Program-made: the position numbers and the translations under genes
Notes under the pieces: generated by a model
Told to the model about the DNA's origin: nothing
The model's database searches: none
Seen by the model: only the letters and a program-made list of their open reading frames with translations
Assembly: GCF_902167635.1 (NCBI RefSeq)
Contig: NZ_CABHMS010000002.1
Span: 1 to 64,000 of the forward strand
Reading direction: 5' to 3'
Origin: Chitinophaga vietnamensis
GTDB taxonomy: Bacteria; Bacteroidota; Bacteroidia; Chitinophagales; Chitinophagaceae
DNA: 64,000 nt
Shown: positions 16,465 through 25,797 of the stretch, in pieces
Layout: every line of letters starts with the position of its first letter
Numbering within the stretch: the stretch's first letter is position 1

Positions 16465-17805
16465 TCAACTCCCTACCAGGCGCGTTAGCTTAAACAGAAA
16501 GCCGAAAGGCAAACCGGCGGGCACTACTGTTCTGGCTCTATTGATGGCAGGATTATCGGAAGTGACAGCCGTTCTGTAAGAGACCACCCTGAAACGATCG
16601 CCGGTATTGAGCCGTACCACGCCGTTCAATGAGATGCCATTTGCCATACCAGAGGCATTGTTGTTGGTAAGATAATATTGATAGGCATTAGAGGCCACTA
16701 CGCTCCAACTGCTTGCCTGGGTGGCGTCTGCGGCGGCAGGGCATCTGATGATAACGGATATCACCCCCACGCCTCCTGTTTGTGTGGCGCCGGTGAATGC
16801 GTTGAATGAAATACCCAATGCAAAGAAACAATACACGTTAAAAAGCCCTCCTTGTCCTACCGTAATAGTACCGGTAGTATTATCCAGTGTCGCATTGATG
16901 GAATTAAACATTATGTTAGGGTTGTTGTTGCCCCAGTTGCAAGCATTGTTAAATGTATTGGAGAGGGTTTGGTTGCTGCTGAAATTGGTGGAGATATCAT
17001 TAATAACAGAATTGGTTGCCACGGTAGAAGTGAATACCAGTCCATCTCCCCGGGTGATCAATGTACGGAGGCTGTCTCTCACCGGCGTTTTACCGATGGC
17101 GGTGGCCAGCGAGTCTTTGATCAACTTCACGATGCCGGCGGTGAGTATAACAGAGTCTTGCCATACAGGGGGGATATTGCTGCTGCGGGAAGTTAATATT
17201 TGTCCGCTATTACCGGCGACGCCGCCGGGCATCAGGGCTTGCGACAATTGAGTATTGCCGCTGATATGCAATTTTTGTAATGGAGTACTGGTACCGATGC
17301 CGGTGTTGCTGTTATTGCTGGCCAGCAAAGCTGTATCCCCGCTACGTTTGCGCACCATGAAATTGCCGTTGCCATTGGTTTCCCATTCGCTGTTAAAATT
17401 ATTCAGGGTATCGATGGTTTTGCGGTTTAATTGTCCGCCAAGCACGGCCACCGTATCTTTTAAAGTAAGGCCGTTGTTGATACCACTTACCACCTGGCGA
17501 TTATTGCTGCCACAAAGATAGGCCCATGCGCTGCGGTCGGAGCGGGTAGTGTCCAGGTACTGCGCAATGCATGCGCTGTCGGTATTGAACACGGCAAGGC
17601 CGTAGATGGCGCCTTTGCGGGGACTATTCATAGAGATGGCTTCCATCTGTGTGGTGCTCACCCGCGGCATCAGGAATCCCTGGGTGCTGGAACTGAGTTC
17701 CAGTACGGCTTTGGGGTTGATCACGGTTTTATCGCCGCCCAGTTTCACTTGTGAATAGGCGGCTAACGGTAACAGGTATACGAAGAAAAGTAAAAATGTT
17801 CTCAT
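16465..17805 (-). CDS. Secreted tail-fibre-like protein with C1q/TNF-like C-terminal domain (copy 2)
   Basis: A 446-residue protein with a signal peptide ending AAYSQ. The N-terminal part has the layout of Bacteroidota tail-fibre/adhesin-like proteins (GFLMPRVSTTQMEAIS, then GLAVFNTDSACIAQYLDT and NSGQILTSRSSNIPPVWQDS). The C-terminal 150 residues (GTITVGQGGLFNVYCFFALG to LPFGFLFKLTRLVGS) look like a C1q/TNF-type jelly roll, which usually trimerises and binds ligands. It is 10 bp downstream of a paralogue with the same architecture. Surface display is inferred. Function unknown. Confidence 0.75.
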   Translation of the reverse strand: MRTFLLFFVYLLPLAAYSQVKLGGDKTVINPKAVLELSSSTQGFLMPRVSTTQMEAISMNSPRKGAIYGLAVFNTDSACIAQYLDTTRSDRSAWAYLCGSNNRQVVSGINNGLTLKDTVAVLGGQLNRKTIDTLNNFNSEWETNGNGNFMVRKRSGDTALLASNNSNTGIGTSTPLQKLHISGNTQLSQALMPGGVAGNSGQILTSRSSNIPPVWQDSVILTAGIVKLIKDSLATAIGKTPVRDSLRTLITRGDGLVFTSTVATNSVINDISTNFSSNQTLSNTFNNACNWGNNNPNIMFNSINATLDNTTGTITVGQGGLFNVYCFFALGISFNAFTGATQTGGVGVISVIIRCPAAADATQASSWSVVASNAYQYYLTNNNASGMANGISLNGVVRLNTGDRFRVVSYRTAVTSDNPAINRARTVVPAGLPFGFLFKLTRLVGS

Positions 17806-17815
17806 GCCATCTCTA

Positions 17816-19195
17816 TTAACGGATACCTACAACTTTGGTTAATTTAAACAGAAAGCTCATCGGGATATCGCCGGGATCAGCAAGATTGGCGGATGATATT
17901 GAAGGCGAGGTAGTACTGGTAGTACCTCTGTAGCAGAGCACCCGCAGTTTGTCGCCGCTGCCCAGCTGGGCCAGGCTGCTGCAGAACATACTGGAAGAAA
18001 CCGTGTTGGACAGCACATAGGGCTGACGGTTGCCGGCTATCACGCTCCAGTTGGCAGATGATGTAGCATCTGCGCCGGCCGGGCATCTTATCACAACCGT
18101 ATTCACTCCAATCCCGCCGGTTTCTGTTGCGCTGGTATTCGCGGTGAAAGCAATTCTCAGGTTAACCAGCGCATACAGCTCATACAAGCCGGCATTACCG
18201 ATAGTGATAGTGCCGTCGGAATTGGAAAGCGTTGCCGACAGGGTATTGAGCACGATCGTAGGACTGTTGCCCCACTGACAGGCATTATTGAATACGTCAG
18301 TGAAAGAGAAGTTGTTGTTGAAATTATTGAGGAGATCCTGTGTAAGCCCTTTGGCAGTGAAGTAGAAGCCGTCGCCCTGGTTGAGCATGGAGCTGAGGGA
18401 ATCTTTTACGGGAGATTGTCCCATTGCTTTGGCGAGGGAGTCCAGTGCGGGTCTTTTGTTGATCACATCTGCGAGGAACTGGGTGGAATCTTTCCATACC
18501 GGCGCGGCGCCTGCGCCTCTGGAGATCAGTACCTGCCCGCTTTTCCCGGGATCGCCTGCCGGCATCAACGCCTGCGAGAATTGTATGTTGCCGGCTACAT
18601 CGATACGTTGTGCCGGCGAGCCAACACCAAAGCCGGTATTACCACTGTTGCTGATGAACAGGGTAGTATCGCCTTTGTTGGCAGTTCTTTTTCTCACCAT
18701 AAAATTACCGCTGCCATTGGTTTCCCATTCCATGTTAAAACCATTGAGGGTATCGATGGTTTTACGGTCGAGCGATCCGCCGAGCACCACATTGCTGACA
18801 TCCATCTGCAGGCCGTTACGGGCGCCGCGCACAATGATTTTGTTATTGCTGCCACAGAGGTAGCGCCAACCCCTGGTATCTGTATAGTTAGTATCTACAT
18901 ACTGGGCAATACAGGCGCTGTCTGTATTATAAACCATCAGGCCATAGATAGGATGCCTGCTGGTGGCGGTACTGCCAAAGTTGGAAATCGTCTGCATCTG
19001 GGCGGTGTTCAATCTTGGCATGAGGAAGCCCTTGTCTTTACTCTCCAGTTCCAGCAAAGCCTGTGTGGTGAGTGTTTTGAGGTTATCGCCCATTTTTACT
19101 TGTGCCCTGATAGAAAAGCCCGACAATACGATTATAAACAGCATAGGAATACCCCGCCTCAAAGCATTCTGCTGTGATGCCATTATTGTTTTCAT
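17816..19195 (-). CDS. Secreted tail-fibre-like protein with C1q/TNF-like C-terminal domain (copy 1)
   Basis: A 459-residue paralogue of the next gene. Shared blocks include RKTIDTLNGFNMEWETNGSG, the LMVYNTDSACIAQYVDT segment, SQALMPAGDPGKSGQVLISR and the C-terminal SFLFKLTKVVG. The start at 19195 precedes a signal peptide whose hydrophobic core is IPMLFIIVLSGFSIRA, with a longer charged n-region than usual. The two genes form a two-gene leftward operon and probably arose by tandem duplication. Likely cell-surface or matrix fibres; no enzyme motifs are seen. Confidence 0.75.
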   Translation of the reverse strand: MKTIMASQQNALRRGIPMLFIIVLSGFSIRAQVKMGDNLKTLTTQALLELESKDKGFLMPRLNTAQMQTISNFGSTATSRHPIYGLMVYNTDSACIAQYVDTNYTDTRGWRYLCGSNNKIIVRGARNGLQMDVSNVVLGGSLDRKTIDTLNGFNMEWETNGSGNFMVRKRTANKGDTTLFISNSGNTGFGVGSPAQRIDVAGNIQFSQALMPAGDPGKSGQVLISRGAGAAPVWKDSTQFLADVINKRPALDSLAKAMGQSPVKDSLSSMLNQGDGFYFTAKGLTQDLLNNFNNNFSFTDVFNNACQWGNSPTIVLNTLSATLSNSDGTITIGNAGLYELYALVNLRIAFTANTSATETGGIGVNTVVIRCPAGADATSSANWSVIAGNRQPYVLSNTVSSSMFCSSLAQLGSGDKLRVLCYRGTTSTTSPSISSANLADPGDIPMSFLFKLTKVVGIR

Positions 19196-19273
19196 TACCG
19201 GTAAATAGATCTAAGAAATTAAAGTACCACTTGACATTAAGTCGACCGGAGCAGCAAAAAGGGTGAACGAGTT

Positions 19274-19455
19274 TACTCAGGATTATAATGATTGAAAGGA
19301 TTACCAGGATTTTTTTTTTGATTATAAGGATTAAAGGATTGGTGAAGGATTACGAAGAATAAAATAACATCTCCTCCGTAATCTTCGCCAATCCTTTAAT
19401 CCTTATAATCAAAAAAAAATCCTGGTAATCCTTTCAATCATTATAATCCTGAGTA
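19274..19455. repeat. Long imperfect inverted repeat with about 80-bp arms
   Basis: Positions 19274-19354 pair with 19377-19455 around a 22-nt loop, with only one substitution and two single-base length differences. The arms are rich in AAGGATTA-like heptads and contain a 9-10 base T/A run. It fills most of the 274-bp gap 19196-19469 between the fibre-like pair and the M57 protease gene, which point the same way. Its sequence is unrelated to the 16-bp unit family. Confidence 0.85.
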
Positions 19456-19469
19456 GGACAAACTTCGCG

Positions 19470-20231
19470 TTACAGCGGGTAAAGCGCTACAGCTGCTTGT
19501 TTGTCTTTGGTAGACAGTACGGTGGCGCCGCTGCCGCACTGGCCTCCGTTCATGATGGAGGTGGCGTCGGTGCCGGGAACGCCGGGTACCGGGGTAGCGG
19601 AAGATTCGCCGATAGCAGCCCAGTTAGTATGCCGGAAAGAAACGTTGTGTCCCATTTCATGGCAGATGGTGCGGGCGCGTTGCGCGAAGCTGTTGCCGGC
19701 GATGTAGCTGGCATTGATGCGGATCAGGTTTCCTGCGAGACCGCCGGAAGGGAAGGTACCCTGGCCGCAAACGCCGGAGCCCAGGTTGTAATCAGTGATC
19801 AGCACATCATAAGAGGAGCCGGTCACGATTGACCAATGGATACGGCATCCGCTGATGCTATTCCACTGGGCGATAGCAGAGTTGATCTCTGATGTCAGCC
19901 CCGACATGGAAGGATCTACTTTCAAACGGATGTTGGTGACATTGGTAGATGATACCAGGCTGCCGGTGTAGAACTGCTCTGTTCTGGGTTTACCATATTC
20001 AGGTACTTTCATGTTCTTCGGGAAGATGATATCATCTTCCACAATAAATTCTGTGCTGTTCTCGACGATCCTGTGTGCGGGGAATCCCAGGTCAACAATG
20101 TAGCTCAGTACTTTTTTCGCGTTGTCGGTTTGGGTTACAGCCGGTTCAGCAGGTGTGCCATTGTCTTTTTTACACGCTGTGAAAGCTACGGCGAACAGAG
20201 TTGCCAAAAGGAAAAGGGTGTTCTTTTTCAT
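19470..20231 (-). CDS. M57-type zinc metalloprotease lipoprotein
   Basis: A 253-residue lipoprotein protease. The lipobox FTAC gives lipidated Cys20, followed by KKD, which fits a Bacteroidota surface-export signal. The extended zinc motif HEMGHNVSFRH is at residues 191-201, so His191, His195 and His201 are the predicted ligands and Glu192 the catalytic base. SIMNGGQCG near residue 228 supplies the Met-turn. The arrangement matches peptidase family M57. Substrate unknown. Confidence 0.88.
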   Translation of the reverse strand: MKKNTLFLLATLFAVAFTACKKDNGTPAEPAVTQTDNAKKVLSYIVDLGFPAHRIVENSTEFIVEDDIIFPKNMKVPEYGKPRTEQFYTGSLVSSTNVTNIRLKVDPSMSGLTSEINSAIAQWNSISGCRIHWSIVTGSSYDVLITDYNLGSGVCGQGTFPSGGLAGNLIRINASYIAGNSFAQRARTICHEMGHNVSFRHTNWAAIGESSATPVPGVPGTDATSIMNGGQCGSGATVLSTKDKQAAVALYPL

Positions 20232-20559
20232 GTGTCATTTGATTTTGGTGAAATAATAGATCGTATGAATAATGCTACAAGTAATGGCAATAACATGCCT
20301 CGGGCTACAGTATAGCAATGGCGGTGCTCTCCGGCCTTGGCGCTATCTTTCGTGCTCTTTCAAAAAGTAATAAAATGAAAAAATAAAAACGGGTTATCAG
20401 GTTTTTAGATTCGGTATAAACAATATTACAAATATTTATTTACCGGAGAAATTTTTTTTATCAAGATACTGCGGAATGGTAACACCCGCATAAAAAATAC
20501 TTGTTAATTTTCCGGTTGTTTGTCGCTGCCAGTCTATGTTACATTTGTAAAAAAAAGAT
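20232..20559. other. Divergent intergenic region without a recognised gene
   Basis: A 328-bp AT-rich gap between the leftward M57 gene and rightward ada. I see no reading frame worth calling. The only clear signal is the ada -7 element at 20540-20547. Both genes should start from this region. Confidence 0.6.
20540..20547 (+). promoter_or_regulatory. -7 promoter element TACATTTG of ada
   Basis: An exact TAnnTTTG match 12 nt before the ATG at 20560. Confidence 0.5.
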
Positions 20560-21603
20560 ATGCTCACACACGAGATCATGTATAAAGCGATGGTGGAGAA
20601 AGATCCTTCTTACGAAGGCATCTTTATTTCAGCTGTTAAAACCACCGGTATTTTCTGTCGCCCTACCTGTAGCGCCAGGAAACCGAAACCGGAGAACGTA
20701 GAATTTTTTGAAACCACGAAAGAGGCCATACTAAAGGGTTACAGACCATGCAAAGTATGCCGCCCTTTGGAGCTGGCAGGAGAAACGCCTGCCTATATCA
20801 AAGCGATATTGGATGAATTGAATGCCGATCCCTCCAGGAAATTCAAAGACTGGGACCTTACGCAGCGCGGCATCGAACCCAGCAAGATCCGGCGCTGGTT
20901 CCTGAAAAATCATGGCATCACTTTTCATGCTTATCAACGGATGTTCCGTATCAACAATGCCTTCAAGAAAATACAACACGGTGAGCCGGTGACGGCGGTA
21001 GCATATGACAGCGGTTATGAATCATTGAGCGGTTTTGGCGATACCTTCAAATCCCTGGTGGGCGCGGCCCCCGCGCATAGCAAAGATAAACGCATCATCA
21101 ACCTCACCCGCCTGGAAACGCCTTTAGGCACGATGATCGCCTGCGCCGTAGATGAAGGAATATGCCTGCTGGAATTTACCGACCGCAAGATGCTGGAAAC
21201 AGAATTGAAATACCTGCAAAAACACTTGCGCGCTAATCTCATTCAAGGCGAGCATCCGCATTTCATCACGCTGAAAGCGCAGCTGGACGAATATTTCGCC
21301 GGGCAGCGCACTGATTTCACCGTGCCGCTCTTCACGCCAGGCACGCCTTTTCAACAATCCGTATGGGACATCTTGCGTAAGGTGCCTTATGGCGAGTTAC
21401 GTTCTTACAAACAACAGGCGGTGGCATTACACAGGCCCGAAGCAGTACGCGCCGTAGCCGGCGCCAATGGTATGAATCGTATCTCCATACTGGTGCCATG
21501 CCACCGTGTGATCAGTGAAGATGGCAGTCTCACAGGCTATGGCGGCGGCGTATGGCGCAAGCAATGGTTGTTGGATCTGGAGAAAAAGCACGCAAATTTT
21601 TAA
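20560..21603 (+). CDS. ada: Bifunctional Ada: methyl-sensing activator and O6-methylguanine-DNA methyltransferase
   Basis: A 347-residue adaptive-response protein. The N-terminal Zn domain has Cys33, Cys37, Cys64 and Cys67 (GIFCRPTCSARKPKPENV; RPCKVCRPLE), where Cys33 is the expected methylphosphotriester acceptor. A middle AraC HTH follows (VTAVAYDSGYESLSGFGDTF). The C-terminal MGMT domain carries PCHRV with active-site Cys314. All catalytic residues are present, so it should both repair and sense alkylation. Its stop codon abuts the remnant M43 protease frame, whose open frame overlaps the last 52 bases of ada. Confidence 0.95.
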   Translation: MLTHEIMYKAMVEKDPSYEGIFISAVKTTGIFCRPTCSARKPKPENVEFFETTKEAILKGYRPCKVCRPLELAGETPAYIKAILDELNADPSRKFKDWDLTQRGIEPSKIRRWFLKNHGITFHAYQRMFRINNAFKKIQHGEPVTAVAYDSGYESLSGFGDTFKSLVGAAPAHSKDKRIINLTRLETPLGTMIACAVDEGICLLEFTDRKMLETELKYLQKHLRANLIQGEHPHFITLKAQLDEYFAGQRTDFTVPLFTPGTPFQQSVWDILRKVPYGELRSYKQQAVALHRPEAVRAVAGANGMNRISILVPCHRVISEDGSLTGYGGGVWRKQWLLDLEKKHANF

Positions 21604-24600
21604 GGGTGCCACTGGCGGCCAATCTGCACATCACCTTCCGCCTGGCGAACATTGACCCGCAGGGAAACCCTACCACCGGCGTTACCTATCATTTCAACGA
21701 TCTCGATGGCCGCTCGCCCGATGGCTATGGCAGCGCGGTAAAGAAGGTCTCTTACTGGCCTGCTGAAAAGTATCTCAACATCTGGATCGTGAATGAGGTG
21801 GAAAAGAAAGGCGTATTCAATAATTCCGGCTGGACCTTCCTGCCGGATGATTGGGTGTTTGCCAATCATCTCGATGGCGTAGTGTACAATCCGCTGTACC
21901 TCGGCGCTGAAGGCATCGGTTGCTCGCAGGTGGGCTACCCAGGCATGAAACGCGTGCTTACACATGAAGTGGGGCACTTCCTCAATTTATATCACACTTT
22001 CGAGAATGGTTGTAACGCGCCCGGTGATTATGTAGATGATACGCCGCCTACTACCGTCAACTCCGGCTGCGATGTAAATGCGCATCCCTGCGGCCCCGTG
22101 GCAAATATCGAAAACTATATGGACTATACCTCCTGTACCAAGATGTTCACCAACGGCCAGCGCCAGCGTATGTACGCAGCTTTGAACAGCGGGGTATCTA
22201 TGCGTAATAATTTATGGTCGGCCGCCAACCTCGCCGCTACCTTGCTAACGTTGCCGGCTAAACGCTTTTTGTTTTCCACGGTCCGTTTTGTAGAAACTGA
22301 TGCCAACGATGGCAGCGTAGGGGTGGACCTCGGCAATGGCAACTACGGCTCTGCCACTATCCAGGGCCTGGATGGCGCGCGCTTTTCCCGCAGCAGCGGC
22401 GTATTGCAGCCGGGCGTGGATTTTACCACACAAAACCTGCCGGCAGGCCTTGCCGTGAAGATCGAATTGCAGAACGACAGCACCGCTACCTTGTCATTTA
22501 CCGGTAATGCTACACAAAATAATGCTGTCAATAATAACGACAGCATCCGCATTATCCTCCAGAACCCGGCAGTGGCGGGAGGTACAGCGGGACTTTATAA
22601 TACGTCTACCACCGTAGGCATACATTTCATCGATCCTTATACGATCGTATTTAAAGATATCCCCGACATACCGGTTGATTCCGTGAATAACTTCACCTGG
22701 TTCTCGCTGGGCGCCGGCGATGCTAATTACGGCGGCTGGTGGTACCAGGGCAATCTTCGCTTTGAGGCCTACCAGAAGGGCATCGTTTGCGAAGGACAAA
22801 CCGCCAATATCACACCACTGGCTTATGGGCTGCGTATTGACTCTACCTCCAATTTCGCCACTGGCGGGGCATTCCCCAATGAGCACTTCATCTACGCTCC
22901 CGGCTATACGAAATGGGATGGCACTATGGGCTTCATGGGCATACGTTTTACCGTCAATGGTAAATACCGCTATGGCTGGATGCGCCTCACCGCGGCGCCG
23001 GGCGGCAAAGGTTATGTGATCCAGGACTATGCCTATAAAGAAGCGCCTAATGCCGCCATCAACGCGGGAGAAGTGGCGGGCCCGCAATTATCGTGGAGCA
23101 ACACCGGTTTCCGTGAAGCGCTCATCAATGATGGCAGCTTCGCTGATACTGCCCGTTTGTACATGTACAGTACCCGTTTCAGAACGGCAGGCGCTTTAAC
23201 CAGGAACACGGATTTCACTGTGAGCAACCTGCCCGCCGGCCTGGAACCCGTGGTGGTAGTGGATGCCAGCCAACGCAATGCGAAACTGTATTTCACCGGC
23301 AAAGCCTATCAGCACAAGGCGGCAGATGCGCCTTCCAATGTGGTGATCACTTTCCAGCCCGGCGCTTTCGAAGGGCTTACCGCATCGCAAGCTTTTGCCA
23401 GCGCATCGCATACGCTGGACATATCTTTCCGCGATCCCTATATGATCCATTATGTAGATGTGCCGGATACCACGGTGAACGCGGCTAACCCCTGGTCGTA
23501 CTTCCGGCTGGATGGCGCGCCAGATGCGGCTTATGGCCTGTGGATACAGAATGGCCAATGCCGTTTTGAAACCTATAAACGCGAGATGGTATGCGCCGGC
23601 AATACCCTCAACATCGCCTTGCTGCCCGCTAATAGCTGGATCAGCAGCAACTCAAACTTTGTAGCCGGCGGCGATTACCCGAATGAACATAATATCAACA
23701 GCGCCGGCTATACCGCCTGGAACGGACAAACAGGCTATGCAGGCTTCCGTTTCACTATCAATGGCGAAACCAACTACGGCTGGTTCCATTTCCGGGTGGC
23801 GGCCGACGGGCAATCCTATACATTGCTGGATTATGCCTACAATACCAAACCTGGTGATTCACTGCGCGCTGGCCAGCAGGCGACCGACAGCAGCCTGTTG
23901 CCCGTAGCGGCTTTCAGCGCCAGCAAAACGAAAGCCCGCCCGGGTGATACCATCAGCCTCTATGATCAAAGCACCGGCTACATCGTACGCCGCCACTGGT
24001 ACTTCCCGGGAGCTACGCCTGCTGAAGATACCAGCGCCAACCCGCGTGTGTCTTATGCGCAAAATGGCGTGTATGCGGTCACGTTAGTGGTGTCAGGTCT
24101 GTATAGCAGCGATACCCTGCGCGCGGCTAACTACATCACCATCAGCGGCGATTCGCTGGCACATAGCGGCAACTACTGCCCAGCCGCCACCTTGCTGAAT
24201 TACAACCGTATCACACGGGTGCAGCTCAGCGATCTTGATCATACGTCAGACTGGAACAGCTATAACGACTTTACCGCATTCAAGGCGAACGTAAGTCCTG
24301 GCGGCAGCTATAATCTGCGCATCACTCCGCAGATAGACTACTGGCCGGACATTTCCGTGGCAGCATGGATAGACTGGAATGGCGATAAAGTATTTGACGA
24401 AGCCACTGAGAAAGTATATGTGAAACGCGGCACAGGGCCTTTTGCCGCTTCCATTACCGTGCCTGCCAACGCCGTACCAGGAGCCACGCTCATGCGCGTA
24501 CGCCTCGGTTACGGTACTGACCTGATCAGCTGCGGTACCGATACCTACCAGGGCGAAGTGGAAGACTATACCGTATATATCAGCAATGGCGCCGGTGCTG

Positions 24601-24881
24601 CCGGCCCTGTACCGGTGCATTCGCCGGCAACAGAAAATAATCTTAGGGCTATCAGTCCGTTCACGGATCAGTTACAGCTTTGGTATACTGCCAAACAGGA
24701 AGGCAATGTGCTCATCCGCCTTTACGATCTGCGTGGTCACCTCTTGTTACAAAGTATCAGCCATGCTAGGGCAGGCAGCAACAGCTTCCGCCTCAATGGC
24801 CTGGAACACTTGCCAGCAGGCATTTACATCACAGAGGTAGCATCACCCGGAACACGTGTAGCCGTGAAGGTGGTGAAATGA
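21604..24881 (+). pseudogene. 5'-truncated M43 (pappalysin-like) protease with PKD, GEVED and T9SS sorting domains
   Basis: The frame is open from within ada (ATG at 21552). Protease homology starts right after the ada stop with NLHITFRLANIDPQGNP, a segment that lies well inside normal M43 proteins. The signal peptide and N-terminal region are missing, yet the zinc motif HEVGHFLNLYH (frame residues 138-148 from 21552), the Met-turn NYMDY, two related beta-rich modules of about 270 residues, a PKD-like domain, a GEVED-like domain and a C-terminal type A sorting domain ending VKVVK all remain intact. A T9SS cargo without a Sec signal cannot be exported, so I call it a pseudogene made by a deletion. 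A frameshifted upstream exon is not visible. Confidence 0.7.
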
Positions 24882-24889
24882 TTTTCGGA

Positions 24890-25100
24890 TTTTCGGATTT
24901 TTTGATTTACGAATTTTTTGATTGAGGTTTTGTGGCCCGGTGTTTTGTTGTTAATAACAAATGTAGATCGGCCCCGTAGGGGCCAAAGCTCGGTAGGCCC
25001 GGGTGTAAACCCGGGTAAAAAAAACGGGCCATCAACAACAAAAAACAAAATACCAGGCCACAAAACCCAAATCAAAAAATCCGTAAATCAAGAAATCCCT
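24890..25100. repeat. Composite inverted repeat with 16-bp units and nested GC hairpins
   Basis: Lies in the 309-bp gap 24882-25190. Imperfect arms of about 54 bp (about 24896-24950 and 25047-25100) contain GATTTACG and GTTTTGTGGCC blocks. The right arm includes 16-bp units at 25069-25084 and 25085-25100. Between the arms are hairpins GGCCCCgtaGGGGCC (24970-24984) and CCCGGGT/ACCCGGG (24998-25015), linking the 16-bp family to the CCCCGTAGGGG family. No gene is seen here. Confidence 0.8.
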
Positions 25101-25190
25101 AAATATTAATATCTGAGCAAAACCGGATAATATCCAAGCTGTTTTTGGTAGATGGAATTATAATTTAGCAGCAGTAACGATACCTGCTGC

Positions 25191-25739
25191 ATGTTTCAGG
25201 AAGTATATATGGATAAGGAGCAGCGGTTTGCTGCCTTGTTTGATCAGTTCCATGACCGGCTGTTGCTGTTTGCGCAAGGGCTGCTCTCATCAAACGAAGA
25301 GGCGGCAGACCTGGTACAGGACGCATTTGTGGCCCTGTGGCAACGCCTGGACAATTTTAACGATGTGGCGGCAGTAAAGGTATTTCTCTATCTCACCGTA
25401 AAAAATAAATGCCTCAACATACATAAACATGAACAGGTAGTACGCAAGTACCATACCTATCAACCGGCGATTACAGCAGAAAAACCGGTGATGCTGAAAT
25501 TGATAGAAGCGGAGGTGATAGGGGAGATACAGCAGGCCATCGCGCGATTGCCGAAGGGCTGCCGGGAAGTGATCAGCCTCGGATATTTTGAAGGCCTCCG
25601 CAACCACGAGATAGCCGCACAGTTGCAGGTATCTGTTAATACCGTGAAAACTCAGAAGGCACGGGCGCTCCGCCTGATGCGAGACATCCTCAAACGACAA
25701 CCATTACACCTGCTCATCTTCTTCGGAAAAATTTTTTAG
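25191..25739 (+). CDS. FecI-like ECF sigma factor
   Basis: A 182-residue extracytoplasmic-function sigma factor. Region 2 shows EEAADLVQDAFVALWQRLDN (about residues 37-56), and region 4 shows the HTH EIAAQLQVSVNTVKTQKARA. An ATG at 25209 is an alternative start (MDKEQRF). It is followed 58 bp later by a FecR gene and then an STN-domain SusC gene, the classical cell-surface signalling arrangement in which substrate binding outside frees this sigma factor to transcribe the receptor operon. Confidence 0.93.
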   Translation: MFQEVYMDKEQRFAALFDQFHDRLLLFAQGLLSSNEEAADLVQDAFVALWQRLDNFNDVAAVKVFLYLTVKNKCLNIHKHEQVVRKYHTYQPAITAEKPVMLKLIEAEVIGEIQQAIARLPKGCREVISLGYFEGLRNHEIAAQLQVSVNTVKTQKARALRLMRDILKRQPLHLLIFFGKIF

Positions 25740-25797
25740 CACTTTCTTCTTTTCTTTTCACCCCGATCTTCGATCCTGTTGTTTATGACTATACGTT

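Noticed and set aside
21552-21603. True start of the M43 protease inside ada
   Set aside because: The residues encoded by this overlap come from another frame of the conserved ada 3' end and form no signal peptide, so they are not a real N-terminus.
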